Source: Odontomyia ornata (lineage: Eukaryota; Arthropoda; Insecta; Diptera; Stratiomyidae). Taken from it: 64,000 nt of DNA. Made by a program: the position numbers and the translations under genes. This document shows, piece by piece, positions 48,006 through 60,640 of this stretch. The notes below the pieces were generated by a model. It did not search any database and was not told where the DNA came from. It saw only the letters and a list, made by a program, of their open reading frames with translations. The DNA lies in NCBI GenBank assembly GCA_963969285.1, contig OZ017738.1, forward strand, positions 45,399,103-45,463,102, written 5' to 3'. Positions within the stretch are counted from its first letter, which is position 1, and each line of letters starts with the position of its first letter.

Positions 48006-50220
48006 CGAGCAGTCGCCTGAGTAAACTGCTCGAAAACCGGCATAACACTTACTCGAAATTTTAATTGCGGATTTGGAAAATTTAATTATTTCAATTTATA
48101 GTTATAAATCATAAATTATTTCCATTATAAATATAAATTTTATATCATTTATTTCCCTATATTAAATTTAAGTTTTTCTTTATAATTATATTCCTTATGA
48201 TATTTATCTTTTTCTATTATTATTCAAATTTTTCTATATCATTATTTTTCATTAATTTAATAATTAAAATGCACAATTGAAATTTGGACATAGCAACACC
48301 TTTCCCGCTGCACATGCACACATTACATTGGCAAAGGCAAGCTGTGCCGGCGAATGAACGGTTGCTCGTCAAGTCCAGGTGCGACAGATAGCGCACGGGA
48401 CGGCGGACAACCAAAGGGGAGTCTGCTTCTGATTGCCACAGCATTGCGCACGTCGCGAATACCGCGCCGGCAAAGGAATAAGTCCAATTTCGGGACAAAA
48501 TTGATAGCGAGGGAGTATTGGACGTCATAGATTTCGAACAGTCGCGCGTTAAGTAAATTTTGCCACTTAATATTGTGTTGTGTTGGTTTTTTCTTTTATC
48601 CTTCGATTTGATGATAAAAGAGATTCTCTAATAACCCTTGTACATCGTGTTATAATAATTCAAGTATCAAGTGACTCGGACTTCATTGTTAAGTGACATT
48701 TAGTAAGGTTATAATCACTGACAACCATACAATTCAAAAGCTTTATGAAGGAAGGGAAGAATATTGGACCCAATTTGAAACAAACATTGGAGCGCTTTAT
48801 CGATTTCTTGAGAGCTGATTTATGGCCTACAATGGTGAGCAGTCTAGGACAAACGCTATATGAATGTTTTCAAAGCAAAGCGCGTTACGTAACTAGTAGT
48901 ACTCAGTCCCACACTCCGGGATGAAAAGGTGAGGAATCAAAAAAAAACTGTTAGGACAAGCGAAAAAGTTTGAGTTAAATCTGCTTGGTTATCTGATGGG
49001 CTCAACTCTAATAGGAGTTGCCAGGGTCGCAATGTACAGATACAAATACTAAAATTTGTAAAAATATTATTTTATTTTTAAAGTCAAATCAGCCATTTGA
49101 ATGAACGGTTCCATTGACTTAGATGATGTTTACGTTTCTTTAAGTAGGAATAGTTGAGGATTGAGAAAGTTGATATTATAATATCTGAATGTGTTCGATA
49201 CGTTTTATTTTACAACTCAATGTTGGATACGGCGTTGTTCGCAAGCGAAAAAGTTTGAGCAGAAGACCGAGAAATCCGAAAACAACAGTAACGACATTCC
49301 AAAGTTGAAGCAGCTTGGTTATCTGATGGGCTCAATTCTAATAGGGGTTGGCTAAAAGGAAATGGGATGATGTTCCTAGGTCGCGGAACTTTGTTCATAA
49401 CTGCAATGGAAGATCGTCAGGATAAGGAGGAAAAAAATAAATTGATGGAGCAATGTGTTTTTTGGTTTTGATATGAGTTGTACTCGAAAAGTAGCTATAA
49501 CGGAATTTGAGATTTCAGCAATATTGCATCACCCACATTCATCAGCGGGCGCCCGGTGAGGATGTTGGGTGAGTACCCTTTTGGTTTTTTTGTTTTTGCG
49601 TATAAATTTATTTTATATTTTTTTAAAATTTTTTTTAATTTAAAAAAAAAACAAATATTAAAAAAAATATTTTCATTTAATTGAAAATTTATTAATATTT
49701 TTAATATATATTTTTTTAAATATTTGTTACCGGAAATTCCGGTCAATACAATTTTTTGCCTACTTTTTTGAGTTTAGATACTTCACCTTCATGTTTTGTA
49801 CTTTGGTTATTAAGAGTTTGTAGAATAAAAAGATGTATTAAATAGTACCCTCGGTCTTTCCTTTCATAGAACCTGACCGGGTATGGGACCCACCACGTTG
49901 GAGCGCCTTTTTATGCTTTTCAGGTGCTCTTGCCCGGGTAACGTGGCCTTATGCTCGCGTACCTATTTATGGTATAGTGCTTTGTGATTCCTTCACATAA
50001 TATATGATATAAATTTGCTACGTTTATATTTTTCATTTAAGGGAAAAATTCATTCAAATTATGTTTGTATGAGTTTTTCACTTAAATGGAAAATATGGCC
50101 ACGCTCATATTTGGATCTTGATCCGGTTGGGAGGGAGCGAGGGGACACCGCCTGCACCTAAATGCCCACTTCTTATTTGGGGGCCATAAGTATCAGAACC
50201 AATAGATACGAGTATATCTG
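48006..50220 (+). repeat. Unclassified interspersed repeat X, copy 3
   Basis: It opens with a perfect hairpin CGAGCAGT ... ACTGCTCG (48006-48032), then AAAACCGGCATAACAC. The GC-rich block at 48300-48480 matches X copy 1 near 6590-6690. At 49525-49575 is CAGCGGGCGCCCGGTGAGGA followed by GTTGGGTGAGTACCC. The tail at 49850-50200 matches 8110-8510 closely. Inside, AAGCGAAAAAGTTTGAG plus GCTTGGTTATCTGATGGGCT occurs twice (48957-49015 and 49237-49345). No protein domain recognised. Confidence 0.6.
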
Positions 50221-50321
50221 TTAGGTGATTACTTTTTGCATTCCTGCTTATCTGTATGAGTCTGCGATAATAGTAAACTTATGGGGCTCGAAAATATCCT
50301 TTTTTGCCTTTTCTACTAAAA

Positions 50322-51607
50322 TGCAAAACCCTTTTGAAATCACGACCCTTTTGACCCTTTTCTGTCGTCCGTCCGTTCGCCTGTCTGTATGTCACAGCAT
50401 TTTTCTCTGAAACTATATAGACGCTTCAGCCGTGAAACTTTATGGATCAGAAGTGATAACTTCTTGAAAGTTTTTGGGTCAAAGAAATTTTTAAGAGAGT
50501 TTTAAAGGGGTGCCCTCGTATAGTGGGGTGATCCTTGAAATTTTATTTCATCAAAGATAGTCAAGTGGGGTGGCATATGAAAGATCTCAATGAGGTCCTT
50601 TCAAAACAGGTCTTAAAACTTCCTTATCAAAGTCGAAAGGGGCAGGAGAAGAGGAAATGTACAAAATGTTTGCCTAAGTCCCCCTTGCGACTGGATACCT
50701 TTCATCCGAAAAGACTCAAAGAATCAAGATCACTCAACTTTATTTATTGGTATGATTGATCAATTTGGCATGTTCCTGAATAGAGTAAGAGTATCCTTAA
50801 ACCCGCACAAATGGCTGTTTATAAGGTTGATCTATTCTCAAAAATTTCGAGTGGACCAAATATTACTTAATGAAGTGATAGTGGTTTGAATTTTCTTGTT
50901 TTACAACAACAATAATGCATGGCTATGAAACAATATGCGCTTTTTGCCGATTCATGTACTACGAGTTTGCTAGGATTTGCATGAAAGTTTCCGGAATGAT
51001 AAGTATCATAAAGAGCTTTAAGAATTTGTTCAACGAGTCATATCGGTATTGGTAAACAAAATGGCGGCCGTTGTAAATAAGAATATTGAATAAATTTTTA
51101 CTATTTTTCTCCAACTTTAATATTTCAGGTACATGCTATTAATACTTGATTGAATTTATTAGAGAATGGCTAAAGATGAGCACTTATAATTTATAGGTGA
51201 AAAAATCATGGAGGTAGACTCAATAACTAATATCTTATAGGTTGAAATTCCTTGAGCTTTGCTGATAATAGTAGGGTTCGTAAATTTAATATTTCCGCCA
51301 GTAAAACTGAATTAGGATCAATAAATTGGATGTATTACAACAACAACAATCAAAAAAGTGTGTACTACTTGGGCTTTCCATAGAACAAGACACTACATTA
51401 TATATACTCTAAATTTTTAGATAAAATGTATAACAATGATACATTTAGGATTTCATTACGTCAATGATTTTAGCAATATTACAACGAAATGTTGGCCGGT
51501 TCAGTCATTAAAGTTTTTCTTGAATTAAATCATTCTTTACGTAGGTTAGGTTAAGTACAAAATCCTTCTAACATGAGCGTATTTCTATCTACCCAACTTG
51601 TTTCATA
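50322..51607 (-). mobile_element. Helentron/DINE-1-like repeat, copy D
   Basis: Minus-strand copy. Its 5' terminus is at 51607 (complement of CTACCCAACTTGTTTC), and the (RGAC)n tract appears in complement as GTCGTCCGTCCGTTCGCC near 50363-50385. CAAAACCC words near 50324 correspond to the 3' hairpin region. It is more diverged than A to C. The open frame at 50535-50759 follows the same antisense pattern as frames in copies A and C, so it is not a gene. Confidence 0.55.
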
Positions 51608-51609
51608 TG

Positions 51610-53377
<1,768 letters not shown>

Positions 53378-53397
53378 TATATATATATATATATATT

Positions 53398-53477
<80 letters not shown>
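53378..53477. repeat. (TA)n microsatellite, right of SINE
   Basis: About 100 bases of TA with minor interruptions (TTTATATATT near 53396). Open frames made of Tyr-Ile repeats over this tract are artefacts. Confidence 0.95.
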
Positions 53478-53489
53478 TTATATATAGTG

Positions 53490-53984
53490 GTAGTAATAGG
53501 CCAGCATGAATATGACCAATTGTTTATGGATAAGTTGGAAAGTGGAAACTTCTCCCAATTAAGAATCAATCTATTAACAGGAAGCGTGAAACGGGTTAAC
53601 AAAGCACTAAGTGAAGCTGGATGAAATTTTGAATATATAGGGAAATTAAAAATGTCAAAGCCATCGCTTTCCAGAATGAGGTGTTCATTAAAAACCCATG
53701 AAACAGGAGAAGAGTTGCGTGATAGTAACTCAGCTACGTATAATATTGCAGAATGGATAACCAGTGAATGCAAAAAATTAGGCAATCCATATAGAGTGAG
53801 ACTAGCAATGGGGAATCCGCTATCACCTTTGCTAGTGGAAATGTTCATGTCTAGCATAGAACAGATCATTGAAGAGAAAGAATGGATGCCACAAATATGG
53901 TAAAGGTACGTTGACGATATTATAGCGATAGTCCCCAAAGAAAAAGTGAATGAACTAATTACTATGTTGAATAGCACCTTCAAC
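53490..53984 (+). pseudogene. PLE reverse transcriptase, 5' piece (split by CR1-like element)
   Basis: It reads QLFMDKLESGNFSQLRI, SVKRVNKALSEAG then a stop, KLKMSKPSLSRMRCSLKTH, AEWITSECKKLGNPYRV. It then jumps to RLAMGNPLSPLLVEMFM (motif B), so roughly 110 residues covering motif A are deleted relative to the PLE at 20064-22388. MPQIW is followed by TAA and then RYVDDIIAIVPKEK (motif C). The reading stops at LNST near 53984 and resumes at 58571. Confidence 0.88.
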
Positions 53985-54692
53985 CGTGTTCACTTCGACG
54001 TCTTATTTTTCTTTAAATTTCTTGCGAATATAGTGATTCCTGGTTCGGTTATAAGTGATCTTATTGTGCAAGCCTTAGCTACGGTGCAATTGCTTCATTA
54101 TTGAGTGTTTTCGGTTCCCTTTGCAGCCCTGATAGCTTTTTGAATATTGGTTTTCGTATCTTTAAACTTTAATTATAATCGTAAAACGAAAACAAAGCAG
54201 CGTTTCAGTGCCACCTATTTGCTGAGTTGAAATTTGCGCAGTAGTGTTCACAACCCTTTATTTAAGTTTGCAACCTTACTCATCCGTTGCATAATCAGAT
54301 GTCATCTTGCCGTCGGCATCCTTCGTTGGAGTCTGAATTGAATATCTCGATCTTATAATCCAGTTATAGTGCATATTGCGTGAACATTTCATTCATGTCC
54401 CCAAAGTTCAAGTGAAATTCATTTTTCCGTGTCGATTGATAACACCTGTACACAGTAACAGTACCATCTGTGCCGTGACTAATATTTTAATGAATTGCAC
54501 TCAACTATCGTGTCGTTATTCTGTTCATCAACCGTGAGTTATTCCATGTACAAAAGTTAATTCCGACGAGTTAAGTTGTTTGAGTGAATTTTTATTGGAG
54601 TCGTTTATACGTAACACTCTAGACTCAGAATCTTTCAAATTAAATAAGGAGATTTTCTATTCAATTTTTTATTTTTCTATTTATCAAATACA

Positions 54693-55577
54693 ATGACTTT
54701 TTGCATGTCATCATCTTGCACCGATAAAGCAAACAATAAAAACATTCTGATGTGCTCCGGCTTGTGCGAACTATCTTTCCACGCAAAATGTGTTGAAATA
54801 TCCGGTCCAGTAGCAGATCACATTACTAGAAATGAGTCAGGTATTTTGTGGTTTTGTGATACCTGCAGAAAGTTTTCTATACCAACGTACATCTCTAAAC
54901 TTCGGGTAGCACAATTAACAATTGATTCTCTCCTTTCGGAAGTCTCTAGTTTACACAAGAAACTTGAGGCCTCAAAAACAGAGATATCAAACTTGCTTAT
55001 AGTTGCTCAAAAGGAACAACCATCTACTTCCCCACAACCAGCAACTCTTGCGACATCTGCTCGTTATGCAATGACTACAAGAAGCAAGGGAAGCGCTCAG
55101 CAGACTAAAACTCAATCTCATACCGAGTTACATCAATTGGTCCCGCAAAATAATCAACATCTTCAGGAACAACGTAAGCAACCAACATCTCGAGCGCTCA
55201 CTGAGGAAGTTACCGAACATCGTGATAACCTAGTTGACACGCATGCCGATCTCCAGTCTTCCATCACCCAGCCATTGCAGGCTATCAGTCCACCTTCAAG
55301 AGTTTTTGTATCTCGTCTAGCGCCGCATAAGACTTCCGAACAAATCAAACATCATATAACATCAAAGCTAGGTAATGTTCCATCTTTACTTACTTGCAGA
55401 AAGTTGACTGGTGAGCAGCGTTACATTTCATCCTTTAAAATTGATATTTCGTCATCCAAAGCGGATATTATTATGATGCCTGAGTTCTGGCCCAATGGCG
55501 TGCTTGTAAAAGAATTCATCTCATCCCGTAATATGAATTTTCGGAAAAGGCGTCACGCTCCAACCTCCAAAAAATAG
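54693..55577 (+). CDS. CR1-like ORF1 protein with PHD-type zinc finger
   Basis: 294 residues. The N-terminus has a C4HC3 pattern: C4, C9, C21, C25, H30, C33, C55 and C58, as in PHD fingers found in ORF1 of CR1-group elements. A helical, probably coiled-coil segment follows (about residues 70-105, VAQLTIDSLLSEVSSLHKKL), then a Ser/Thr/Gln-rich linker (110-200). The C-terminal part is basic (about 205-294), with RVFVSRLAPHKTSEQIKHHI resembling an RNA-binding fold and ending NFRKRRHAPTSKK. ORF1 proteins coat the element RNA; this role is from the family. The ATG at 54693 is the first in frame with the finger. The stop (55575-55577) overlaps ORF2. Confidence 0.88.
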   Translation: MTFCMSSSCTDKANNKNILMCSGLCELSFHAKCVEISGPVADHITRNESGILWFCDTCRKFSIPTYISKLRVAQLTIDSLLSEVSSLHKKLEASKTEISNLLIVAQKEQPSTSPQPATLATSARYAMTTRSKGSAQQTKTQSHTELHQLVPQNNQHLQEQRKQPTSRALTEEVTEHRDNLVDTHADLQSSITQPLQAISPPSRVFVSRLAPHKTSEQIKHHITSKLGNVPSLLTCRKLTGEQRYISSFKIDISSSKADIIMMPEFWPNGVLVKEFISSRNMNFRKRRHAPTSKK

Positions 55578-58410
55578 TATAAATGGTGTTCAATGCTACT
55601 ATCAAAATGTTAGAGGGCTAAGGACCAAACTTTCTAGATTTTTAACCACCTCCACTATTGCCAACGATGATATTTTCTTCATTACCGAAACCTGGTTAAA
55701 TGATTCCGTGAGTAACTTCGATTTGTCTGGTACGCACAATATTTTTCGTCGTGATCGAGACACTAGTGTTTCCTCAAAATCAGACGGTGGTGGAGTCATG
55801 GTAGGTGTCAAAAGATGTTTTCCTAGCTCCATTTGTTGTGATTTTCAACCATCTCCTCCTATTGAATGTATCATGGTGAGAATATCACTAAAGCCAAGTT
55901 CATACCTATTAGTATCATCTACATATATACCTTGCAATTCTGCATTACAAACCTACACAGTATTCTTTGATGAAATATCTAACTACGTGCTCTCTAGGTT
56001 TCCTCATGATACTCTGTTGATATGTGGAGACTTTAATGCTCCTTCAGTTTTATGGAACCTTGATAGCTCCATACCTATCACGTCGAACAACCCTATCTCC
56101 TTCGATTTCTTGTCTTTTCTATCCTACTTGTCCCTCTCTCAAATTAATTCCATTGTTAATTTAAATGATCGACTACTCGATCTTGTTTTCGTCAGCCCGG
56201 CCTTGGCAAATAATATATCTATTTCTTCAGCTGAACCTTATATCCCGCCTGACCCCCATCACCCTCCGTTATGTATAGAGCTGAATCTTCCGGTAACTCG
56301 TGGTAAAGAGAAACTCTTACCTCCATCTTTTAATTTCAATCGAGCTAATTTTGAAGCCATATCCAGTGCCCTAAACTCTATTCACTGGCCCAATTTTTTT
56401 CATAATCTTTCATGTGATGATGCTTTGGCAAAATTTTATGATCTCTTAAATGAACAAATCACTGAATTTACCCCTTTATATTCACCGAATAATCGGTCTG
56501 ATGCCCCCTGGATTACTGCCGATGTGTACAATGCCCTTAAAAATAAAGAGAAAGCCAGATTGATATCCAAGAAATCCTGTTCAGTGGAAGCTCGTTTAGA
56601 GTATTGTAGATTGCGCTCCTTAGCGAAGACCGAAGTCAAACGTGCACTAAAAAATTATTATTGCTCCATTGAGCAATCTATTTCGCCTAACCATCCTAAA
56701 CGTTTCTGGTCATACATACGATCCTTAAAGACCTCTTCTCCTATACCTAATAAAATGTTTCTGGAGAATTTGCACGCAAACACCCCAGAAATTATCTTAA
56801 AATTGTTCGCTCAATTTTTCGCCTCAACGTTCAATGCCCCCTCAGCTGCTGGTAATTATTTTCCAAACTTTTTCCATCCAACCTTCCAGTCCTCTTTTTC
56901 GTTCTCTCCGCCCGAAATCGAATCAATTATCCATAACCTAAATGGATCTGTCGGCCCTGGCCCGGATGGGATTCCTTGCTTTTTTATCAAATCACTTTCT
57001 ACTGCTTTGTCTTTTCCCCTATCCTTTCTTTTCAACCTTAGCTTAACTGCTGGCATATTTCCTGAATGTTGGAAAGTTGCCTTCATTACTCCAATTTTCA
57101 AACAAGGCAATCCATCTGATATCGCAAACTATCGGCCAATATCTATCCTATCGTGTTTTTCAAAAATATTTGAAAGAGCTATGTACCTCAAATTAATCCC
57201 TGTGCTATCACCCATCTTTCATGATCAGCAACATGGTTTTCTTCCGCGCAGATCAACTACTACGAACCTACTTGAGTTCTCTAACAGTGTTGCTCTAGCT
57301 CTGGACTCTCAGGCACAAATGGACGCTATCTATACGGACTTTAGCAAGGCTTTTGACACAGTTCCTCATAACATCCTACTTATTAAGCTCAATCATTATG
57401 GTTTTCCGGAAATATTAATATACTGGCTCAAGTCCTACCTTTCTTCCCGGTTGTGTTGTGTGCGTCTGAACAGAAATTTGTCTCCATATTTTAGTCCTAC
57501 TTCAGGAGTTCCTCAAGGTTCTATTCTGGGACCACTCTTATTTATCCTCTTTATCAATGACCTCCCAACTATGCTAAATTCGTCATCTTTGCTTTATGCT
57601 GACGATCTGAAACTATTTAGACAAATAGATAGTACTGCTGATTGCAGCATTTTGAATAACGATCTGATTACGTTAAGCAACTGGTGGTTATCTAACGATT
57701 TCCATTTAAATATCCCAAAATGCCACGTAATGTCTTTCTCATTGAAACGTGAACCTATAGTTTACCAGTATAACATAAACGATATGCCCCTCGCGCGTGT
57801 TTCACATTGCAAGGATCTTGGAGTCATCTTCGATTCTAAATTAAAGTTTGAGAGACACATCTCTCATGTTATCAATAGGGCTACAAAAATGTCTGGTTTT
57901 GTGCTGCGTCATGTCCACATATTTAGTGATACTCACACTGCGTCCCTTCTTTACGTTTCTCTCGTACGAAGTATTTTAGAATACGCTACCCTAATCTGGT
58001 CTCCACACCAAGAATATCTTACTACTGCCTTAGAGTTAGTTCAGCGAAAATTCACTAAATACTTATTTTACAAGTTTAAAATTACGTATTGTTCTTATTC
58101 AGATCGGCTTAACTTTTTGCGTTTACCATCTCTTTGTGATCGACGTCTTTATTTAGTTGAATGTTTCTTGTTCAAACTTTACCACCGTCTGATCGACTCA
58201 TATCTTGTAGACAATATACATTTACGGGTTCCTGCAAGAACTACTCGATCATGTCAAACCTTAGTCACTCCTTTTGCACGTACCGATGTTTATTTTCACT
58301 CTGCTATGGTGCGCCTCCCTAGCGGCCACAATAATCTTGAGCTTGGTCCATTTCCTTCTTCAGTTTTTAGTTTTAAGTCTTTGCTAAGAGAAAAATTATT
58401 TAACACGTAA
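55537..58410 (+). CDS. CR1-like ORF2: APE endonuclease and reverse transcriptase
   Basis: The frame is open from the codon after a TGA at 55534-55536 to the TAA at 58408-58410, about 957 codons. The endonuclease opens YYQNVRGLRTKL (from about 55590), then ITETWLND (catalytic Glu), GDFNAPSVLW and DPHHPPLCIEL. The RT has VGPGPDGIPCFFIK, YRPISILSCFSKIFERAM, motif A YTDFSKAFDTVPHNIL, motif B SGVPQGSILGPLLFILFI, motif C YADDLKLF (57595-57618), and CKDLGVIFDSKLKF. It ends in a CR1/Jockey-type C-terminal domain, LELGPFPSSVFSFKSLL. All catalytic residues are present. The first in-frame ATG comes only at 55798, inside the endonuclease, so initiation must be unusual. It overlaps ORF1 by 41 bases in the +1 frame. 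Confidence 0.9.
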   Translation: MFGKGVTLQPPKNSINGVQCYYQNVRGLRTKLSRFLTTSTIANDDIFFITETWLNDSVSNFDLSGTHNIFRRDRDTSVSSKSDGGGVMVGVKRCFPSSICCDFQPSPPIECIMVRISLKPSSYLLVSSTYIPCNSALQTYTVFFDEISNYVLSRFPHDTLLICGDFNAPSVLWNLDSSIPITSNNPISFDFLSFLSYLSLSQINSIVNLNDRLLDLVFVSPALANNISISSAEPYIPPDPHHPPLCIELNLPVTRGKEKLLPPSFNFNRANFEAISSALNSIHWPNFFHNLSCDDALAKFYDLLNEQITEFTPLYSPNNRSDAPWITADVYNALKNKEKARLISKKSCSVEARLEYCRLRSLAKTEVKRALKNYYCSIEQSISPNHPKRFWSYIRSLKTSSPIPNKMFLENLHANTPEIILKLFAQFFASTFNAPSAAGNYFPNFFHPTFQSSFSFSPPEIESIIHNLNGSVGPGPDGIPCFFIKSLSTALSFPLSFLFNLSLTAGIFPECWKVAFITPIFKQGNPSDIANYRPISILSCFSKIFERAMYLKLIPVLSPIFHDQQHGFLPRRSTTTNLLEFSNSVALALDSQAQMDAIYTDFSKAFDTVPHNILLIKLNHYGFPEILIYWLKSYLSSRLCCVRLNRNLSPYFSPTSGVPQGSILGPLLFILFINDLPTMLNSSSLLYADDLKLFRQIDSTADCSILNNDLITLSNWWLSNDFHLNIPKCHVMSFSLKREPIVYQYNINDMPLARVSHCKDLGVIFDSKLKFERHISHVINRATKMSGFVLRHVHIFSDTHTASLLYVSLVRSILEYATLIWSPHQEYLTTALELVQRKFTKYLFYKFKITYCSYSDRLNFLRLPSLCDRRLYLVECFLFKLYHRLIDSYLVDNIHLRVPARTTRSCQTLVTPFARTDVYFHSAMVRLPSGHNNLELGPFPSSVFSFKSLLREKLFNT

Positions 58411-58560
58411 TTCGTTAATGTTTGAATAATTTGTACAGTTCCAACTAATTCATTCAGTATGTTTTTGGTTTTTTTCATTATTGTATTCAATATCTTGTAA
58501 TTGGGCTAACCGCCTGTAAGATTTGGAATTAAAATAAAATAAAAAAAAAATAACAACATA

Positions 58561-59470
58561 AAATTAAGCATGGAAATGGAGGTAGAGGATCATATCCCCT
58601 TCTTGGATACGTGGATCATTAGGAGTGAGGGAATGTTGGAACTTGACATTCATCGTCAACTAACTAACTCTCAAAGAATCATTCCGACAACCTCGTGGCA
58701 TATGCAACCCCAAAAATTAGCAGCGTATAGCAGTATGGTTCATCGATTGTTTACCATTCCTTAGAGGGCAGAGAGATACGCAAGGGAAAAGGACTACATC
58801 ATCAAAACAGCGAAATTGAATGGATATGAATGGATAACTATAAAAAATATGATAAGCAAGAAGAAGAAACAAGTAAGGAGAATCAGCATGACAACACTAC
58901 TTCAAACTAATTAAGTGCTGGACTCTGTATGCAAGCGTGGAGTGGTCTTACCAAATACCAAATTTGACAATGTATGAACAATTGGCGAGGTATTACAAAA
59001 ACATCAGCTCGAATCAATAGGCAGCAGCAGGAAAAGGCAATTTAAAGCCCTGTTGGCCATCGAAAAAGATTGGAAACTCAAGGAGGAAAAAAGCGGGATA
59101 TACAAAATTACGTGTCCGGTTTGTGAAAAAGTATATGTGGGTCAAACTAAACGATTAGTATGAACAAGGTTTGAAGAACACGTTAAAAAAGCCGCCTGCA
59201 TAAAGAGCAAGAAGAAAAATAGCGCAAAATCATCAGTTGCTGAGCATATCGTAAGCGAAGGACATGAGATAACCATGGAAAACCTCAGGGTCATTAAAGA
59301 GGGATTAAGGAGCAATAAACTTGATATACCTGTATGTGAAAGTATTGAAATTAGAAAAGTACCTGCGAACCGGAGATTAAATGGAGATGTCGGAAATAGT
59401 GATTCAAAACTAATAGATTCATTATTTGTAAAGTGATTAGATTAAGTTTATGATTGTTGTAGAAAAAAGT
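58561..59470 (+). pseudogene. PLE RT end and GIY-YIG domain, 3' piece
   Basis: It resumes with MEMEVEDHIPFLDTWIIRSE, the block after motif C in the PLE at 20750-21010 (KMEMEKEGVIPFLDLQIIRN). After frame breaks, the GIY-YIG domain reads SGIYKITCPVCEKVYVGQTKRLV, a stop, TRFEEHVKKAA, SSVAEHIVSEGHEI and CESIEIRKVPANRRLNGD. The words match the 20068-20445 domain closely, so both belong to one PLE family. The 3' UTR with its hammerhead-like core follows. Confidence 0.88.
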
Positions 59471-59504
59471 AAGTTGTAGAAATCCTAGATCAATAGGCAA
59501 AATT

Positions 59505-59560
59505 ATTTAGTGTACTGAGGAAGACCGGATGTTCCGTGCCGAAATGCGTATTTACAGTAA
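59505..59560 (+). ncRNA. Hammerhead-ribozyme-like motif at the PLE 3' end
   Basis: TGTA (59511-59514), CTGAGGA (59515-59521), a stem-II segment with CCGG...CCG-type complementarity, GAAA (59541-59544), TGCGTA (stem III), TT, then TACA (59553-59556). TGTA pairs with TACA as a short stem I. The layout is the same as at 19921-19965, with changes, and at the same place relative to the GIY-YIG domain. Confidence 0.55.
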
Positions 59561-59649
59561 AAATAAATAAGTATAGTCGTTAAGGAAGCAACGTTGTTTT
59601 TATTTTAAAAATTACTAGTAAAGTTCAACTATAAAGCTTCCGGTGGATC

Positions 59650-59985
59650 CAAATATTTTAAGTTAATAAATAAACATAATAACTGATGTAACCTAATAAC
59701 TAGCACAACCAATAAAACAATAGTATCTACAACCAATAAAACAATAGTGTCTACCTGCAAACAAGTAACGTGACCAAAAAATAAACATAATCATTAACGT
59801 AACCTGATGGCTAGCGTAACCAATAAAACAATAGTATTTACATATCGAAGAAACCTACGAATAAGTAGCACAACCAGCAAGTAAACATAATAATTAACGT
59901 AACATAATAACTAACACCTATCTTAGAAACCTATAAATAAATAGCGTAACCATAATAATAATTAGCAGTAGTCCAACCATTACAA
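59650..59985. repeat. Degenerate tandem repeat of about 100-110 bp
   Basis: The words AATAAACATAAT...AACGTAACCT, CTAGCRTAACCAATAAAAC and AATAGTATYTAC recur at about 59668, 59779 and 59880, with a short extra copy of ACCAATAAAACAATAGT near 59735. It is non-coding and rich in A. Confidence 0.7.
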
Positions 59986-60039
59986 GATCACCCAAATCCT
60001 GTAAAGTAGAACTTGGGCTTCCAAAAGTCCTACAATGCA

Positions 60040-60640
60040 AGTCTACAACGGTCCTATGCCGTTAGCGGTATACAATTTAAATGTGGTTGGTTGCCATTTG
60101 AGCTGGATGCTTTGACGACAGAAAGCTGAAATATCTGTGGCTGTGTCGATGAGGAGAGTGAAACTAGTGGCATGATCATAAATGTGTGGGTGACTTTGTG
60201 ATGGGCTTCTATCGCCAACTACCGTGTTTAACAGCGGCAAAGTTAGTTTTTTGATTGTTCATCTGCAGGCTATGTGTGCAGCATCGTCGAGTTATTTCGC
60301 CGAAGAAACTGTGATAATAACACCCTGACGGGTTCTCCATTTTCGACGATACAGTACGTTTACGGAATGAAGAAGAGCTCCAAGAGTGTGATCCGCTTTG
60401 TTGAATTTTTTCCAGCGATTACTTCATGGATGCCTGTTACTTCTTGCTTTTTTGCATGGGTAATAAAGAAACAGCTGCGATGTTTCACGACTCATGCATC
60501 GTTAAAATTTGGCTTGGTCAGGTGTCTCAGTTGTTCTTACAATCTGTTAAACATTTACGGAGACCCATTGTTGCCACATCGTTTTCAAAACACTGTCTCT
60601 GATCTGCATCGCTCGTAAAAATTGTGATTACGTTTGGTCG
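60040..60640 (-). pseudogene. Gypsy-type LTR retrotransposon gag end and protease remnant
   Basis: On the minus strand near 60300 is a knuckle-like remnant CYYHSFFGEITRRC, similar to the WYH..FG..ARKC block at the end of insect Gypsy gag. After it, at 60043-60240, is SFTLLIDTATDISAFCRQ ... FKLYTANGIGPL, the retropepsin pattern (usual LIDTGADIS) with the glycine after the catalytic threonine changed to alanine. No RT, integrase or LTR was found next to it, so this is an isolated fragment. Confidence 0.7.

Larger units (their letters stand above)
53985..58558 (+). mobile_element. Full-length CR1-like non-LTR retrotransposon
   Basis: It is inserted in a PLE, whose RT reading stops at 53984 and resumes near 58561. 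The parts are a 5' UTR of about 700 bp (53985-54692), ORF1 (54693-55577), ORF2 (55537-58410), a 3' UTR, and a tail of AAAATAAAATAAAAAAAAAA at about 58533-58552. Both frames are fully open, unlike every other retroelement here, which suggests a recent insertion and a potentially active source. A short CAAC/AACA word at each edge may be the target duplication, but this is not resolved. The degenerate relative at 28140-30140 shows the lineage has older copies here. Confidence 0.85.
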
